From Inia geoffrensis (lineage: Eukaryota; Chordata; Mammalia; Artiodactyla; Iniidae), in contig CM070903.1 in NCBI GenBank assembly GCA_036417435.1, forward strand, positions 85,346,001 to 85,410,000: a stretch of 64,000 nucleotides of DNA, in the 5' to 3' direction. The number at the start of each line of letters is the position of its first letter. Within the stretch, counting starts at the first letter, position 1. Positions 14,002-25,437 of the stretch are shown piece by piece. The notes under the pieces are model-generated. The model was not told the DNA's origin. It did not search any database and worked only from the letters and a program-made list of their open reading frames with translations. Both the position numbers and the translations under genes were made by a program.

Positions 14002-15299
14002 GTAGTGTCTTTTCTTTATAATAACACTGTTGTGGAGATTGGGAGAAAATTGCTTGACCAGAGGTATTCCACTGAGATAGTAGAAAGATCCTGCTTCCTT
14101 CTCTCACTGCTGTGACCTTTTCTCTGTCTCCCTTTAAGTCTGTTTCTTTGTCACATTTCCACCTTCTCTATTTCTCCATTCATCCCTTTTGTTCTCACAG
14201 ATTCTCACTGACAGACACATATCCATTTCTTCCTTTAATTCTCAAACACCCTTACCCCCTTCTTGTCAGAGCGAATCTCCCTGCCCAGGGGGCAGTGTTC
14301 TCTCAGGGATTTGAGGCCTGAAAACTTCCCCCAATCACCATCCTCCTAGCACTGGGAATCCTGGGGACTTGGGAGGGTGACCATTGTGGGAGGAGTCTGT
14401 GGACCGGATACTCCTTATGGGGGAGGTGGGTGGGGTTAGTGGTGGTCTCGTGGCAGTCAAAGGATGGTTGGGGTAGGCTTGGCATGGATTTGGGTAGGAG
14501 CTTGTTAGGAGACCTTGGTGTTTGGCATGGGCGAAGAAAGGGAATGGATTATCAAATATACTGTGGCCTCTTCAGAGTCTTCTCACATTTGGGAGCCATC
14601 TTCCAGACCACAGTCCTGTGTGATGAGATGCCTTTAGTATTCCAGTAATTAAACTACATATTTGGAGTCAAGGTTGATCCCATTTTACCAGGCATTTCTT
14701 GCCATAGTCAATGTGCTAGAACAATATGATGGCAGAGGCCGTAGAGTGGAGTGGTGAAGAGCATGAGTTCTGGAGTATGAAGCTACTTGGGTTCAAATCC
14801 TGGCCCTACCAGCATCTGCTTGACCTTGAGCAAGTTAAACTCTCTAGGCTTCAGTTCTCCCATCTATGAACAGAAATAAATAAATAACAGAACCCAACTC
14901 ATAAGGTTGTTGGGACCATCAATGACATTATATATTCATATAGTTGTTAAGAAGAGTTCCTGGCTTAGACTAAGCACTTTATAGTGGGGTTGCTACTAAA
15001 AATGGCTTCCAGACAGTGGCTGTCTTTTACCAACAGTTATATACTTTAATTCTTTTAATCCCCTGTGAGGCATGTATGCCATTACTTCTTTACAGTGGGA
15101 AACCAAGACTGAGGGGTTTAGTAATTTGCTCAAGGCATAAAGCTAAATTAGAACCCTGGTATTAAAGATGACTGATATTTAACAAATAGTTTGAAAATAA
15201 TCATCACCTCAGGTCTATTAGTAAAACTGTAGTGATCTTAATTTCATTTCTGATTTATGTTATAAATATATACCCCATAAATATCATTTCTATTTATAG
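14002..15299 (+). other. MCCC1 intron with two MIR remnants
   Basis: The 5' part (14002-14730) is unique, with no exon or repeat I can support. MIR copies lie at 14735-14990 (sense, with the TTGAGCAAGTTAAACTCTCT core) and 15015-15165 (antisense, AACCAAGACTGAGGGGTTTA). Acceptor TTTATAG. Confidence 0.55.
14735..14990 (+). repeat. MIR SINE remnant
   Basis: GAGTGGTGAAGAGCATGAGT start, GGGTTCAAATCCTGGCCCTA box and TTGAGCAAGTTAAACTCTCT core, followed by ATAAGGTTGTTGGGA. These are MIR consensus features with moderate divergence. Confidence 0.8.
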
Positions 15300-15407
15300 G
15301 ATGGAAGTATTCAGATTGGCATTCCAGTCCCCAGATACTTGTCTTCAGTGAGCTCAGAAGGAACCCAAGGAGGTGCCATAGCTCCTATGACTGGAACTGT
15401 TGAAAAG
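15300..15407 (+). CDS. MCCC1: MCCC1 exon: BT domain to biotinyl domain
   Basis: Exon of 108 nt (36 codons, phase 0) between TTATAG and GTAATG. It encodes [20 protein letters not shown] and then [16 protein letters not shown]. The final APMTGTVEK opens the biotinyl carrier fold, and APM(T/P)G is the conserved first strand and turn of biotinyl and lipoyl domains. Matches human with a few substitutions. Confidence 0.95.
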
Positions 15408-15594
15408 GTAATGATATGAACGCATGTAGAATGATGTACAATAAGTCCTAATAAATGTCTTTGTTGAACTTTGTTGTATATATTCTTTTTCCCCCTCTCT
15501 AAGTCTTGCTTATAGGAAAGCATCCATTTCAAGAAAACAAGAGGATCTATTATAGATTCAAGTTCTGTATTACAGTGAAAATACCATTTACCTA

Positions 15595-15995
15595 TTTTTT
15601 TTTTTTTTTTTTAATGGCTGTGTCGGGTCTTCGTTGCTGCGCGCAGGCTTTCTCTAGTTGCAGCGAGCAGGGCCTACTCTTTGTTGCGGTGCACAGGCTT
15701 CTCATTGCAATGGCTTCTCTTGTACGGAGCATGGGCTCTAGGCACGTGGGCTTCAGTAGTTGCAGCACACAGGCTCAGTAGTTGCAGTTTGCGGGCCCTA
15801 GAGCACGCAGGCTTCACTAGATGATGAGCGCGGGCTTGGCAGTTGTGACTCCCAGGCTCTAGAGCGCAGGCTCAGTAGTTGTGGCGCACAGACTTAGTTG
15901 CTCCGCGGCATGTGGGATCTTCCCGGACCAGGGATCGAACCGTGTCCCCTGCATTGGCAGGCGGATTCTTAACCACTGTGCCACCAGGGAAGCCC
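15595..15995 (-). mobile_element. Long CHR-type SINE, antisense
   Basis: Poly-T, GGCTGTGTCGGGTCTTCGTT, degenerate TCAGTAGTTGCAGxxxxxGG units, and an end at CCACCAGGGAAGCCC. Flanks CCATTTACCTA (15584-15594) and CCATTTGCCTA (15996-16006) form a duplication with one mismatch. Confidence 0.92.
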
Positions 15996-16906
15996 CCATT
16001 TGCCTAACTTATGATAAAGACTCTTCTTTGAATTGGGAATTTCCATCAAAGTACAAATAATCAAGGTTGTCTTTATATGATTAAAATGACACATTCACCA
16101 AGCATTATCCAAAATTTGAAAGGTGTTGGTGAAGAACAATGTGGTTTGGTGTTGAATGCCACATATATTCAGAGTTGAGATCTTCCAATGGTGGTAGATC
16201 AGTAGTCCTTTTATATACTAACATATAGTAGAGTCCCCTTAAATGTATTTAAGTCATAAAAATTCAACTGTATGTTCTTGGTACCCATAAATAAAAGAAG
16301 AAAACAACTATTTAAATAGTGTGAGTGATTTCACCCACCATTCCTGTCTGGAAATGTTTGCCCCAGAAGGGCAACAGACTTGAGGGACTTGGACCTGCCT
16401 TTTGCTCATTCAGTCTCAGTTCCCACAGGCCTCTTGTAATATGGGCATCCTTACTCAGGGTGTACTTTTAAACATGCACTTTTTTCCCCCATAACTGACC
16501 TAAACCCAGATCATTGATTTCATTGAATGCTACTAAAGTTATCACCCAGCATTGGGTGATTGTGGGGCTCTCAGACATGTTTCTCATTTTTCACAGTTTT
16601 GACTGTACACATTGACTTCAGAACCTAACTCTACTGTGTGATGTTTCTGAAAACTACTTGATAACCATGTTAACCAAGAAGACAGTAAAACCATATGGGA
16701 TATATGAGTTCAATTATACTCGAAAAAAGGAAAATAGAGATATTTTTCTGTGTTGCCAGTAAGTTTAATTCTTTCACATGAAGATTGTCTATGCATTTAC
16801 TACACAAGGCCCTGAAGACTTGAAACACTATCCTAAACAACCTAAAAACTAGAAAACCAGGCAAGACCCTCCACCCTGCCTGTCGTGAAAACATTTAAGT
16901 GTAGTA

Positions 16907-17436
16907 CAGGCATACAGCAGAGAGATTGCAGGTTTGGTTCCAGACCACCACAGTACAGCAAGTCACATGAATTTCTTGGTTTCCTAGTGCATATAAAAGT
17001 TATGTTTATACTACACTGTAGCCTGTTAAGTGTGCAATAGCAGTATGTCTTAAAAAAAAAGTACATACCTTGATTAAAAAACACTTAGATGTATGTATAA
17101 CCAAATCACTTTGCTGTACGCCTGAAACTAACACAACATTGTAATCAACTATGCTCCAATATAAAATAAAAATTTTTTAAAAGCCTGTATTGCTAAAAAA
17201 TGCTAACCATCATCAGAACCCTCAGAGAGTCATAATCTTTTTACTGGTAGAGGGTTTGAAATTTTGCAAGAATTACCAAAATGTGACACAGAGGCACAAA
17301 GTGAGCAAATACTGTGGGAAAAATGGCGCCCATAGACTTGCTTGATGAAGAGTTGCCACAAACCTTCAATTTCTTAAAAAGAGCAATATCTGTGAGGCAC
17401 AATAAATGTGAAGAGCAATAAAACGAGGTGTACCTG
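16907..17436 (-). mobile_element. Non-autonomous Tigger1-type DNA transposon remnant with nested L1 tail
   Basis: The left end CAGGCATACAGCAGAGAGAT and the body GGTTTGGTTCCAGACCACCA, plus the right end AGCAATAAAACGAGGTGTAC closing at CTG, match Tigger1 (a mariner/pogo-type element). TA dinucleotides flank both ends (16905-16906 and 17437-17438), as expected for this superfamily. Most of the transposase region is missing: the sequence jumps from the left end region to the right end region. A foreign segment near 17081-17178 interrupts it. Orientation is inferred from the known consensus. Confidence 0.8.
17081..17178 (+). mobile_element. Cetartiodactyl L1 3' tail nested in Tigger1
   Basis: Reads AACCAAATCACTTTGCTGTA and CTGAAACTAACACAACATTG, followed by an A-rich end: the extreme 3' end of cetartiodactyl L1 in sense orientation. 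It separates two adjacent parts of the Tigger1 consensus, so it inserted later. Confidence 0.75.
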
Positions 17437-17772
17437 TAGTCAGTCCTTCCCCGTTGGGGATACGTCTTGTCTGTATATTCGCGAAAACACAAAAGGATCT
17501 TGAAATACATTAAGTGTATTCATCTGATTCAAGGAAAACTCAGTGGGTTGGGGGGCAGGGATGGGTAGCTAAGGAGTGCCCCCCACTGACAACAGTGCCC
17601 GCAATGCCAGACTGACCTATGGGTCTCTGCTTTGTGCCAGCATGTTTGTCTTTGGCGGACAAGACAGCCACATAGACACATGCTTCTGCTGTGTACATTT
17701 ATATACCAACTCTGTGGACCACAAAGGACCTCTGTGTTTTTAAAATATTAACCTGTTACTCTGACCCTCTAG

Positions 17773-17844
17773 GTGTTTGTGAAACCTGGAGACGAAGTGA
17801 AAGCTGGAGATTCTTTGATGGTTATGATCGCCATGAAGATGGAG
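17773..17844 (+). CDS. MCCC1: MCCC1 exon: biotin attachment site
   Basis: Exon of 72 nt (24 codons, phase 0) between CCCTCTAG and GTAAGT. It encodes VFVKPGDEVKAGDSLMVMIA followed by MKME. This is the hairpin of the biotinyl carrier domain; the lysine of AMKM, codon AAG at 17836-17838, is the residue biotinylated by holocarboxylase synthetase. The motif is intact, which argues that the encoded enzyme is active. Confidence 0.97.
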
Positions 17845-18632
17845 GTAAGTGAAATCACGGGTTCACTTGCCAAACAAACTTTGGGAGCTATCAGTCCCAA
17901 TCGTCCTTTTGTCTTGTTTTGTAAATTAAGACCATTTTAAATATTAAGAACCATGGGTTGATGAAGCATTAACTGTAGGAAACAAAACCAAACCATCCTT
18001 CTCTTGCATTTGCATTTTAATTTTGTGAGAGTGTGCCTGTCATTTGTGATTCAGAAATTATCAATAGCTTAGATTCAGGCAGTAACCCAACAGAATATTA
18101 GCTAGTGGTATTTTCTAAGGCCATACCTAGGATGCCAAATATCAGTATCAAAGTGAAAACCTCGGTCAAGTTAAATTAGCTGTTTAGGTTTTTAGATGGT
18201 TAGAAATTGTAGGCCATTGGTTCTGAGCCCTGGTCACAAATTGCACCAGGGAAGCTTTTTGCAAAAGTACCTCCCAGGCCAGTTGGGCTGGGCTTTCCTA
18301 TAGGGGAGCCCAAGGATCAGTAGTTTTTAAAAGCTTTCCCAGGTGAGAGTCTACTGTGAAGCTTGAGCTGAGAATTACTAGCTAATTCAGAGCTTCCCAG
18401 TTATTGACCAGGTGCATCAAGGTAGTGATTCCTCTCAATTCCCAAGCGCACCATAAAACTGTTATGATTTTCTCTGTGTGCTGTGATATGAGAAAGGTCG
18501 GGAAGCACTGATACATGACAAAACATCAGAATAATTGGCTTCATTTTATACTTTTCGTGTTTCTTGACTTGGTGTGTGCTCAACCCTCATTAGCATCACA
18601 GCCATTGTTTGTCATGCCTTTTGTCTTTGCAG
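17845..18632 (+). other. MCCC1 last intron with MER5-like remnant
   Basis: Short intron. About 18215-18385 resembles a MER5-type hAT remnant (GGTTCTGAGCCCTGGTCACA start; GGGAGCCCAAGGATCAGTAG core). The rest is unique. Acceptor TTTGTCTTTGCAG. Confidence 0.55.
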
Positions 18633-18761
18633 CATACCATAAAGGCTCCAAAGGATGGCACTATCAAGAAAGTGTTCTACAAAGAAGGTTCTCAGGCCAA
18701 CAGACACGCTCTTTTAGTCGAGTTTGAGGAGGAAGAATCTGATAAAAGGGAAGCAGAATAA
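18633..18761 (+). CDS. MCCC1: MCCC1 terminal coding exon
   Basis: Last exon: 42 codons and a TAA stop at 18759-18761. It encodes [20 protein letters not shown] and then [11 protein letters not shown] and an acidic tail [11 protein letters not shown]. It completes the biotinyl domain; the length from the biotin lysine to the stop equals human. The GC-to-A and conservative changes relative to human (for example R to K and P to L near the end) are unremarkable. Confidence 0.97.
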   Translation, partial: HTIKAPKDGTIKKVFYKEGSQANRHALLVEFEEEESDKREAE

Positions 18762-18990
18762 ACTTCATTAAATAAGCGGCCAGTTAAGCAGCCTCTCAAG
18801 TGTAGTATCTCTACACCAAAATGGGAAAGTGCCTTCCTGCTTTTCTCGGGGTCTGATGACCAGCACTTTTACTAAATGATTGTATGACTGCGCTTAAAAC
18901 CGTTTCGTATTTAAGAATCATGTACTTGGGTCACAAATACAATAAATTATCTCAAAATATTTCATACTAATAAAATCATACTTTTTTATT
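18762..18990 (+). promoter_or_regulatory. MCCC1: MCCC1 3' UTR and two polyadenylation signals
   Basis: Short 3' UTR following the TAA. Canonical AATAAA hexamers occur at 18941-18946 and 18969-18974, 28 bp apart. A T-rich segment (TTTTTTATTGGG, then TTTGTTTCTGCC) lies just downstream, as expected for a cleavage-stimulating element. The transcript end is estimated near 18960-18995; which signal dominates cannot be told from sequence. Confidence 0.8.
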
Positions 18991-20566
18991 GGGAGACAAT
19001 ATAGTTTGTTTCTGCCTCAAATTTTATACAATGTAGTGTTTTTAGGAAGGTGAGCAGCAACTTGATCAAAGGAGAACTGAAAGAGAAAAGGTCATTTAAC
19101 TAAATGAATTATTTCCTAGTCACAGTCATGACGAAAATGGACAGTAACATATTTCAGAGACAGATGCCATAGCACTAAACCTACGAGGTTTTTGCCAAAG
19201 AGTAACTTCGTTAGGTAGTTTAAACACATGGATGCTATTTGTTTCTTGTTTTTGTGATTGGAAAGTTTCTATCTAGACTGCCTCTGCCTTTATTGTACTT
19301 TCTAAGCTTGTATAAATATGTATACACACACTTATGCTTTTGTGTATATGTATTTTATACACCTACATATTATATATTTAAATTGTATGCTAGAACATAT
19401 TTTTTCTAGAAATGCACTTTCAGTCCCCTGCACTTTCAGGTATCCACTGAAGTGTTAAATATTTGTTGAACTGAATTCTTACTGCACACATGAGATTACG
19501 TTAAATGTTGTAGAGAATACAAAGAAATTTAAAAATATGGTCTCTGTACTTTTAAGATACTGATGATTTAATTGGAGAAATAAGACATAATCATGTCGAA
19601 AGTTATGTGGGAAAACAATCAAATCCACAATTAAGCAATTCCATTGTCCAGAGAGTGGTGAGAAAGGTACCAAATACTAAATTTGTAAACACTGAGTTCT
19701 CAAGTAAGTCTGATCACACAGCTTAGTTAGAATGTCCATTTTTCCAAAAAGGCAGCATGAAACCTAGCACACTAAGACGTGGATGGGGGTGAAGGCTGAT
19801 GGCATTATGACTAGGGCAGGACATGTCTTCTAGGAGCTGGGGGGAAGAGAGTCCTGTGGGCAGGTGTGCTCAGGGTAGGTTTCATTAGGAAGGAGAACCA
19901 AGGGCAGTAGCAGGGGTGCAGGGGGGTTGCAGACTAGAAAGGAAGGAGCTGTTGAAAATGAGTAAGTTGTGTTCTATATCTGGGAGCAGATCTGCCCGAT
20001 TGGAGTAGGAGGTGCTTGGGGGTTAGGGAGGGACAATAAAAGAAAAGGTATGAAATTTAGGTTGGGACCAGATTTTAACTGGCATGGAATGGCAGGTTTG
20101 GATTTTATCTTGCAAGTTGTGGTTACACTGAATTATTTTTCAACAGGGAAAGCAGTGATTTTGAAAAAAATTATCTGGCTGTTAGTGCCCCTTTGAAAAC
20201 AACTTTGACATTATTTCACAAGGTTGAACATTTGTATACCCTATGACCTAACATCCCAGTTCAGAAATGCACAAATGCACTTGTGCACCAAGAAGATTGA
20301 TAGCCACATTACCCATAATAGCAAAGCACTGGAAACAGTCCGAGTTGGCTGGCAGGAGGAGTAAATAACTGATATAGCGCACGGTTGAATACTGTGTAAC
20401 AGCAAAGTAAACAAGAGCATCAACGTGGATGAATCTTGGATTCATAGTAGTGAAATAGCGTGTACCAGGAGGTATACACAGTATGGTACTATCTTTACAG
20501 TCTTCCAATATCAGCAAAATCAACTATATTCGTATATGTAAAATAAAGCTATATTCTTTCTTTTTT
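18991..20566. other. Intergenic DNA, no gene seen
   Basis: Region just downstream of MCCC1. AT-rich unique DNA to about 19500, then stretches with the feel of a very old interspersed repeat that I cannot name. No open frame matches a known protein. Confidence 0.5.
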
Positions 20567-20815
20567 TTGATTGAGGTATGGTTGATTTACAATATGGTGT
20601 CAGTCTCAGGTGTACAGCAAAGTGATTCACTTATATATCCTTTTTCAGATTCTTTTCCATTATAGGTTATTACAAGATATTGAATATAGTTCCCTATGCT
20701 ATACAGTAATTCCTTGTTGCTATTTTATGCGTAGTAGTTTGTATCTGTTAATCCCATACTCCTAATTTACCCCTACCCCCCTCCCTCTCCCCTTTAATAA
20801 AACTACATTCTTTAA
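20567..20815 (-). mobile_element. L1 3'-end fragment, antisense
   Basis: GTTGATTTACAATATGGTGT, CAGGTGTACAGCAAAGTGAT and AGGTTATTACAAGATATTGA are hallmarks of the antisense 3' UTR of cetartiodactyl L1. The fragment ends in a C-rich stretch (CCCCTCCCTCTCCCC). Confidence 0.85.
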
Positions 20816-21153
20816 AAAGTAGAATAAAAAATTTAAAATTAAAGACAGTGATTAACTCCAGGTATTAAGCAACGGGTTGACATGCGCGAAGCATGTACAG
20901 GTAGGTGCAAGTTACTGTTAATGTTCTAGTTGTGGGGCTGAGTGGTTGGTTATATTTATTATGCAATTACGTTACAAAACGAACATGTTACATATGATTC
21001 AAATAATGTTTTAGAAAATTTCATCTGGCAGTAACTTGCAAGTTGAATGGAGGAGGAGAAGACTAGAGGCTTGAAAACCAGTTAGGAAGAGGTGCTTACA
21101 GATAGATATTTAGGCCTGAGGTAAAGGAAGAGGCCACCTAAACCAGTGCTTTT

Positions 21154-21233
21154 TTTTTTCTTTTTGGCCACGCCACGAGGCCCTGGGCAATGAAAGCACG
21201 GAGTCCTAACCACTGGACCACCAGGGAATTCCC
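21154..21233 (-). mobile_element. Short SINE fragment, antisense
   Basis: Poly-T, GGCCACGCCACGAGGCC and an end at CCACCAGGGAATTCC. Flanks TAAACCAGTGCTTTT (21139-21153) and TAAACCAATGCTTTT (21234-21248) form a 15-bp duplication with one mismatch. Confidence 0.85.
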
Positions 21234-21975
21234 TAAACCAATGCTTTTGACTATAGTTTTAGCAGCACAGTCTTCTGCCCTGCCCAAACAGAACTTCCTC
21301 TGTTGACAAGAGGAAGAAGTAAAGGTGCTCTGGTGGAAATTTGGGGTTGCTGTATGCCCCCTTTCATATCCTTCAGGGGAACAAGATAGTTATCCTGTAT
21401 TTCATTGTCAAGGGGCTATGTAGATCACAGGTAATAATGTGTAGAGAAGGAATTCGAAGCCAGCCATCCCAATTACCCACATATTGGCGAAATTCTTTGT
21501 GATCATCGCTGTGGTTCTGTGTGAGCAGAGTTCCTTTGCACATGACTGCATCTGTTTCTTCTAAAACATTCAGGGCATTTGCTGTATACCAGGGCCTCTG
21601 GAAACAAAGATGGTTAAGAAGTGGTTTTTGCCCTTGCCTCAATTAAAGGGAAAGAGGATCCAGCTGTATAGAATAAAGTACTGTAATTGATGGTAAGTAC
21701 TATAATATGCTTGGGCACCAGGTGCCACGGAGGTGCTCAGATGAGTGGAGTAATAAATTCTTCTTTGGGTCAGGAAGCTGAGGGAGCGCAGTGATATTTG
21801 AACTGGGCTTTGGAGGAGAGCCATTTGCCAGAGGGAGAAAGAAGGTAAGACCAGGCCATTGCAGGGAGAGGGACTAGCAGGGCTAATAATAACAGTGAGG
21901 TGTGAAAATGCACACTGTTCAGGGCACAGAGGAATCCAGCAGAGGCTGGACCACGGGGCGTGGCCAAGCAGGGCT

Positions 21976-22053
21976 GGGACGTGGCTGCCTAGCTGGGAAA
22001 GGACTTTATTCTGGGGGACGTGGCTGCCTAGCCGGGGAAGGACTGTATTCTGG
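21976..22053. repeat. Two-copy 39-bp tandem duplication
   Basis: Two adjacent units starting GGGACGTGGCTGCCTAGC (21976-22014 and 22015-22053), differing at only a few positions. It lies in intergenic DNA; the long open frames across it on both strands look coincidental. Confidence 0.85.
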
Positions 22054-22439
22054 AGGCAGTTGGGAGCCCTGCAGATTTTCAAACAGACAGGTTTTTCAAA
22101 GTTATTTCTGTCCACAATCTGGAATACAGATTGGAAAGTGGAGGGAGACTGGAGACAGTGTGTCCAAAAGAGGCACTAAATATGGAAGCCTGGCCTGGGT
22201 GGTCCAGGTCCAGAAGACAAGCCTCGGTATACACCTCCTTGACTTAAAAGTAGCTCTTCTTTTGGATAAGATCCATTTATAGGCATGGATCAAAACCTGA
22301 GCCGTATTGTTGGAAGAAAGTCATTTGGTACTTCATCTTTGACAATAGCATTCTGGATACAGTGTGTTTAGGTCTGTAATAACCAAGAAAACAAAATCTA
22401 AGAGCCCTAGATGGTTGCTTTTTAGTCACTGAGGAAGCC

Positions 22440-22660
22440 ACATAGCATTGTAGACAAAACAGCTTTGGAATTACAATTCTTGCATGCAGATCTGAGCCTT
22501 GCCACTTACTGTAGTGTCTTGGGCACGTCCTTTACTTCCTCTGAGCTCTTATCTGTGAACGAGGGTAGTAGCACTACCTCACAGAGTTGTTGTGAAGATT
22601 AAATGAGAAAATACAGAGGCTGACTTGAGCACTGTGCTTGAAACATCATTTATACTCACC
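22440..22660 (+). repeat. MIR SINE remnant
   Basis: GCCACTTACTGTAGTGTCTT, TTGGGCACGTCC and CAGAGTTGTTGTGAAGATTA are MIR core and flank motifs with moderate divergence. Confidence 0.75.
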
Positions 22661-24108
22661 TGGTAGTTACTAATTTCTTAACTTCAGTTATTGCTTGAGA
22701 GCAATTGAGAAACTGCTCTAAATTAAGCCCAGCTGATCATCCTTGCCAGCCAAATTCCCAGGTCCCATGGTGGTGAAAAATCCTGCCTGGTCATGCATCA
22801 CCCTGTCCCCTCTTCACTCCCTCCCTCAGCTCTAGCCTGCTCCAGGGCCAGCCAGGCACCTGTCCACCGCAGGCAGACTGGTGCTGCCAGGGGAAGCCTC
22901 CATCAGCCCCACACCCCCACACCCCCCACCGTCAGCCACAGTCAGCTGCCAGGCTGGCATGTTCCAGAGCCTGCCTGCTAATGGCACAGAAGCACTCCCA
23001 GCAGCAGCTCGCCTCTTGCACAAAGGCTGGGCCTGCGCTTGCTCCATCTTCCACATCAGCTACGTGTGTAGCTGGTACTTGGAGGGGAGACATTGGTATC
23101 TGGCTGAAGCCTGTTTGAGTGTGCATTACCGTTCCGCTGGGCAGCATTGTAGGGAAGTCTCTTACTTAGCTCAACTATCTTTTTTTCTTCTGTGACTGGC
23201 TTCTCTTGCACATGTACCATTCTTAACTCTCCAGTAGTTCTCTTAGGAATATTGGACGTTGGAACGTGTGTCTGTGTTCTGCCTACACATGGCACTTCTG
23301 CTGTTGTCGTTAAAATATTTAGTGTTGATAGTAATACTTTGCACTTCTGTTGCACCTTTCATCAGAGGATCTCAAAAAGCACTCCTAGATATTCACACTA
23401 AGCTTCAAAATACCCAGGAAGAGGAAAATGTGATTTTAAACTGTGTGGTGAGAGGGGAGGAGATGGATGTCCCCAGATGCTTTGCCCCAAGCCCAGAGCA
23501 CGGAGTCTTGGGTCATTAGTCCCTTCCTGCTAATGACACACTGCTCCCTGAGGTCTGGTCCCAGGGAGTTGCAGCCGTGGGGTTAGCAGTTCTCCGGAGA
23601 CCGAGGAAGCCCTGCCCGGGCTCTCTCGAAGTCTCCAGCTGGGTAGGAGCAGTCTTGCCTACCCACCCCCACTCCCTGTGAGTAACCCTGGGGACACCAT
23701 TTCTTCTGGACCAGGGGGAGCCTGGGCCGCCGGCAGATCATAGCCCTGATACCAGTGATGACCCTGTCACCGTGACATTTGTCTCGCATCTGCTGGATCC
23801 TAGGAATCAATGTCTTTGTGCCTCTAGCTGGCTCAGTCTCCCACAGTGAGTTGACCTCACCTTAAATCTCCAAGCACAGCCTGGATGTAACTCCCTCCCT
23901 CCTAAGATGGTTAACATTCTCTGTTCATACCACCACTGGTTAGTATTTTGCTAAACGCTTTGATGAGATCTGAAATAACTCTCATTCCAAATACACCACT
24001 CCCACCCCAGAGAAAGATTTTAAAAAGCGCTAACAACAAAGAAAGGTAACTTGTTACTTCTCTGTGTTCCCAATTATTTTTACTCCTTCCTCATTACCAC
24101 CTATATTA
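22661..24108. other. GC-richer unique intergenic stretch
   Basis: No lineage-specific repeat is recognisable. The part 22740-23060 is visibly richer in G+C, with C-rich tracts (CACACCCCCACACCCCCC), in an otherwise AT-rich intergenic region. Open frames up to about 100 codons occur on both strands but none resembles a known protein, and their overlap in several frames suggests composition rather than coding. Confidence 0.5.
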
Positions 24109-24123
24109 TAAAATCACATGGTT

Positions 24124-24331
24124 GGGTTTCCCTCGTGGTGCAGTGGTTGAGAGTCTGCCTGCCGATGCGGGGGACACGGGTTCGTGCCCCGGTCTGGGAA
24201 GATCCCACATGCCGCGGAGCGGCTGGGCCCGTGAGCCATGGCCGCTGAGCCTGCGCGTCCAGAGGCTGTGCTCCACAGCGGGAGGGGGCACAACAGTGAG
24301 AGGCCCGCGTACCGCAAAAAAAAAAATGAAT
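24124..24331 (+). mobile_element. Young short CHR-type SINE
   Basis: GGGTTTCCCTCGTGGTGC head, GGTTCGTGCCCCGG box, GAGGCCCGCGTACCGC end with a poly-A. Flanks AAAATCACATGGTT (24110-24123) and AAAAGCACATGGTT (24332-24345) form a 14-bp duplication with one mismatch. Confidence 0.94.
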
Positions 24332-24796
24332 AAAAGCACATGGTTTTCTCCATTCCTGAAAGCATGCTTCATGTTAATTATAATGCAGACCGCAACCGCC
24401 TAAGTTTGTTCCCCTGTTACCCATCTGGCCCCATGCGGAGCTTCGCTTTTTGATGTGCCTGTCTAAACAGACTCATCCTCAATTGCCCTCGACCTTCCCT
24501 GCTCCTCTCACAGGCCTGACCCATCACACACCTTAATGCTGGAGTCATTCCACCAGAATACAACACATCAAATAATTATTGAAGAGCTCTTACACTCAAG
24601 ATAAGCCACAGATCTTTATTTAGTTCCTTAGCCACGTAAAGATTAGTCTCTTCTCAAATAAGTATTAACTTAATTTTGGAATAGGTAATATATTCCCATG
24701 ATTCAAAATCCAAAAATGTATATTAAAAGATACACAGTGAAAATCTCCCTCCCACCCACACAGCCCCCTCACCTCTGCCAGTAGTTAACCACTATT

Positions 24797-24899
24797 TTTT
24801 TTTTTTTTTTGGCCGCACTGCACAGCTTGCGGGGCCTTACCCGCACCCTTGGCAGTGAAAGCGTGGAGTTCTAACCATTGGACCACCAGGGAATTCCCT
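24797..24899 (-). mobile_element. Short SINE fragment, antisense
   Basis: Poly-T, GGCCGCACTGCACAGCTTGC and an end at CCACCAGGGAATTCCC. Short flanking repeats ACCACTATT at each side suggest a duplication. Confidence 0.82.
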
Positions 24900-24931
24900 A
24901 TTTGACCACTATTGTTTGTTGTGTATCTTTC

Positions 24932-25437
24932 TGTTACCTGAAAACTGAGCTCGCCTCGGTGGGCCAAAAGACACAACCAAGCCAAAGACTGGGAGAAGGA
25001 AGGGTTTATTACAACAGGTAAGGAGAACACCGGGATCTTTCCCAAAGCAGTGTCTCCCCAAACAGCAAAACTGGGGACCTTTTAAGCTAAGGGTACGTGC
25101 ATATTCATACAGGGGCTTGGGTAGAGAATGCATATTCATGAAGGGGCTGGAGCAGAGGAGAATTCAGTGTAGAGGTGGAGCAAAGGTTGGCAGAGTCCAA
25201 GCTTTAGATGATTGAAGTCACGAGGGTCAGAAAATGTCAACATCATCATTCCCCAAATTCTGACCAGTCTGGGATCTTAGCCTGTAGTTAACACCTGTGT
25301 GGGGATCTGAGTTCCTGCAAACAACTCAGAGATATGTATCCGATTGTTAGGTATATCCCTTGAAGAGCACTCTGTTGACTAATGTCTCTTGACTGCTTTT
25401 CCTTTGTTTCTCCCTTCTAGTCAAGCTCCGCACTTTG
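24932..25437 (-). mobile_element. LTR-like segment (solo LTR candidate), antisense
   Basis: Begins TGTTACCTGAAAACTGAGC, carries GGTTTATTACAACAGG (an AATAAA polyadenylation signal when read on the minus strand) and interrupts an L1 consensus. Length about 500 bp and a single copy suggest a solo LTR of an old endogenous retrovirus. No internal retroviral coding region is present. The right end is estimated, and no target duplication was proven. Confidence 0.45.

Larger units (their letters stand above)
15408..17772 (+). other. MCCC1 intron with SINE and Tigger1 remnant
   Basis: Contains a long antisense SINE and a deleted Tigger1 with a nested L1 tail (listed separately). The remaining DNA (16007-16904 and 17440-17772) is unique with no exon signal. 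Acceptor CTGACCCTCTAG. Confidence 0.55.

Noticed and set aside
21639..22282. Open frames of 106-158 codons on both strands
   Set aside because: They overlap each other and a tandem duplication, and show no recognisable protein.
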